From CAYZXK01 sp964482395 (GTDB taxonomy: Bacteria > Planctomycetota > Phycisphaerae > UBA1845 > Fen-1342), in the NCBI GenBank assembly GCA_964482395.1, contig CAYZXK010000090.1, positions 1-14,585 on the forward strand: DNA of 14,585 nucleotides, given 5' to 3'. Position 1 is the stretch's first letter. Every line of letters starts with the position of its first letter. Positions 13,291-14,585 of this stretch are shown piece by piece. The position numbers and the translations under genes are program-made. Below the pieces are notes generated by a model, which searched no databases, had not been told where the DNA came from, and saw only the letters and a program-made list of their open reading frames with translations.

Positions 13291-14030
13291 GGGCCCTGGC
13301 TCATCCGGGTGCCCACCGCCTCACCGAGAATCACCCGGCGTAGGGTACCGGGGTGGAAGAGGTTGAAGACCACCACCGGCAAGCGATATTGCTGGCACAG
13401 CTCGATGGCGGCAATGTCCATGAATCGCAGCCGGCGGTCGATTACCTGGTCGTAGGTGATGTGACTGTAAAGCTTTGCGCTAGGGTTGTGGGCCGGGTCA
13501 TCGTCGTACACCCCGTCCACCTTGGTGGCCTTCAGCAAAGCGTCGGCCTTCAGCTCGACCGCTCGCATGGCGGCGCAGGAGTCGGTAGTCACGTGTGGAT
13601 TGCCGGTGCCGGCGGCCAGGATCACCACCCGACCTCCCTCCAGGTGCCGGATACACCGCCGCCGTTCGAAAGGTTCGCCGACTCGCGCGATGCTGAGGGC
13701 ACTTTGGATGCGGACCGGATGCCCCTCCCGTTCCAGCACGTCCTGCAAGGCCAGCGCGTTGAGGACCGTGCCCAGCATGCCCATATAGTCGGCGGTGGAC
13801 CGGTCTATGCCCAGGTCCTCCGCCGAATGCAGCCCTCGAAGGAAGTTTCCGCCGCCACAGACCACCCCGATCTGCACGCCCAGGGCGGCCACCTGGCCAA
13901 GCTCGCGCGCCATCCGGTCCAGGGCCCCCCGATGAATGCCGAATCCTCCGGGCGGGCAGAATGCCTCGCCACTGACCTTCAGGATGACTCGCCGGTAGCA
14001 CGGTTGCGGTGCGTTCATAGACGTCGGCAT
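13287..14030 (-). CDS. pyrH: UMP kinase PyrH
   Basis: PyrH phosphorylates UMP to UDP with ATP in pyrimidine nucleotide synthesis and works as a hexamer in the cytoplasm. The 247 residues show RVILKVSGEAF (14-24), GVVCGGGNFLRG (55-66), TADYMGMLGTVLNALALQD (79-97), the UMP-binding GTGNPHVTTD (141-150; many homologues have Phe at His146) and ALLKATKVDGVYDDDP (164-179). The length matches the family. The ATG at 14030 has GGGAG five bases upstream; the next ATG at 14018 has none, and the frame extending to 14099 is unsupported. It is followed by an overlapping phosphatase gene rather than frr or tsf. It diverges from an acyl-CoA dehydrogenase gene. No convincing promoter was found for it in the 203-base gap. 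Confidence 0.96.
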   Translation of the reverse strand: MPTSMNAPQPCYRRVILKVSGEAFCPPGGFGIHRGALDRMARELGQVAALGVQIGVVCGGGNFLRGLHSAEDLGIDRSTADYMGMLGTVLNALALQDVLEREGHPVRIQSALSIARVGEPFERRRCIRHLEGGRVVILAAGTGNPHVTTDSCAAMRAVELKADALLKATKVDGVYDDDPAHNPSAKLYSHITYDQVIDRRLRFMDIAAIELCQQYRLPVVVFNLFHPGTLRRVILGEAVGTRMSQGP

Positions 14031-14124
14031 GCCGGCTCCCACTCGCTCAAGGCGCATCCTACAGCTTACGCGCCGCCTGAAAAAGGGGACCGGCTCCACG
14101 CCGGCGGGGTGGGTGGTGTGGATT

Positions 14125-14139
14125 CCGGCCGTCGGCCGG
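14125..14139. promoter_or_regulatory. Perfect palindrome, candidate operator for the acyl-CoA dehydrogenase gene
   Basis: CCGGCCGTCGGCCGG is a seven-base inverted repeat around a single T. It ends two bases before the predicted -35 box at 14141, where an activator or repressor could act. TetR-type regulators often control acyl-CoA dehydrogenase genes through such palindromes; that link is inference. Confidence 0.5.
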
Positions 14140-14140
14140 T

Positions 14141-14168
14141 TTGCCGTGCCGCCGGCTCCCGCTAAAAT
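14141..14168 (+). promoter_or_regulatory. Predicted promoter of the acyl-CoA dehydrogenase gene
   Basis: TTGCCG (14141-14146, 4/6) and TAAAAT (14163-14168, 5/6) are 16 bases apart. Transcription would start near 14175, leaving a leader of about 60 bases. The leader carries AGGTGG about five bases before the ATG at 14234. Confidence 0.55.
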
Positions 14169-14233
14169 GGCGCGGCTCGGGGACGTCCCGTGCCTGAGCC
14201 TGACACCCCGATGTCTAGTGACAGGTGGACCGT

Positions 14234-14585
14234 ATGGAATTCACTTTACCTGAGGAAATTGTCGCTCTCCGCGACATGGTCCGGCGTTTTGCAGCCGAGC
14301 GGATCCGCCCAAACGCGCGGCAATGGGACCGGGATCAGACCCTGCCCGCCGAGCTGGTTGCCGAGCTGGGCCAACTGGGCCTGATGGGCATTCTGACGCC
14401 GGAGAAGTACGGCGGCGCCGGCCTGGGCTACCTGGCCAACGCGGTGATGATGGAGGAGATCGCGCGTCAGGACGGCGGGGCGGCCCTGCTGCTAGCCGCC
14501 CACAACGGACTATGCCAAAGCCATCTCAACCTGGCCGCCAATGAAGAGCAAAAACAGAAATATCTGCCCAAACTGGCCACCGGGC
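14234..14585 (+). CDS. Acyl-CoA dehydrogenase, N-terminal part (runs off the window)
   Basis: This is the first 117 residues of an FAD-dependent acyl-CoA dehydrogenase, which oxidises acyl-CoA at the alpha-beta bond and passes electrons to ETF. Visible features are an N-terminal helical domain starting MEFTLPEEIVALRDMVRRF, the FAERIRP-like segment AAERIRPNARQWDRD, then ELGQLGLMGILTPEKYGGAG, a strong family signature, YLANAVMMEEIARQDGG, and ANEEQKQKYLPKLATG near the cut. The FAD-binding and catalytic glutamate regions lie beyond the window. The ATG at 14234 has AGGTGG about five bases upstream. A promoter and a palindromic operator candidate precede it. Family is secure; chain-length or branched-chain specificity cannot be told from this fragment. 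Confidence 0.93.
   Translation, partial: MEFTLPEEIVALRDMVRRFAAERIRPNARQWDRDQTLPAELVAELGQLGLMGILTPEKYGGAGLGYLANAVMMEEIARQDGGAALLLAAHNGLCQSHLNLAANEEQKQKYLPKLATG

Noticed and set aside
1..14585. CRISPR arrays, insertion sequences, integrases, attachment sites, rRNA or tRNA genes
   Set aside because: None seen: no regularly spaced repeats, no transposase or recombinase motifs, no long terminal repeats and no RNA gene signatures.

Overview
The window is GC-rich bacterial chromosome, densely packed, with no sign of mobile elements, CRISPR arrays or RNA genes. It carries core genes (rho, plsY, mutL, pyrH) among transport, lipoprotein and hydrolase genes. Lipoprotein signals and periplasmic-type binding proteins point to a diderm. 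Codon bias, style of hypothetical genes and gene mixture suggest a Planctomycetes/PVC-type organism, possibly Phycisphaerae-like. That assignment is an inference from general appearance, not from a marker gene.

Layout: rho (14-1201, minus) diverges from a plus-strand trio: an unknown 197-aa protein, a small unknown 99-aa protein and plsY (1529-3047). The 327-base divergent gap holds a good promoter for each side and a repeated G-rich motif between them. plsY converges with a run of seven minus-strand genes (9903 down to 3053). In transcription order these are an M20 peptidase, a Pot/Fbp-type ABC ATPase, its solute-binding protein, an MBL-fold hydrolase, an unknown lipoprotein, a BtuF/FecB-type binding lipoprotein and a BtuD/FecE-type ABC ATPase. 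The last four overlap by 4 to 8 bases. Both ABC modules have a binding protein and an ATPase but no permease anywhere in the window.

mutL (10109-12079, plus) diverges from this run. It encodes an endonuclease-type MutL, has an extended -10 element placed for leaderless transcription, and carries a G-quadruplex-capable tract in its interdomain linker. A YXWGXW-type lipoprotein follows. It converges with a minus-strand pair of pyrH (UMP kinase) and a Cys-based protein phosphatase joined by an ATGA overlap. An acyl-CoA dehydrogenase gene begins at 14234 and runs off the window. Its promoter lies beside a perfect 15-base palindrome that looks like an operator.

Several start sites were moved from the longest reading frame using Shine-Dalgarno placement: rho 1201, solute-binding protein 7408, peptidase 9903, YXWGXW lipoprotein 12203, pyrH 14030. 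plsY starts with TTG and the Pot-type ATPase with GTG. I found no clear new defence or mobile system. The most notable items are the permease-less ABC modules in one run, the two leaderless-type starts, the G-quadruplex in mutL and the dehydrogenase operator.
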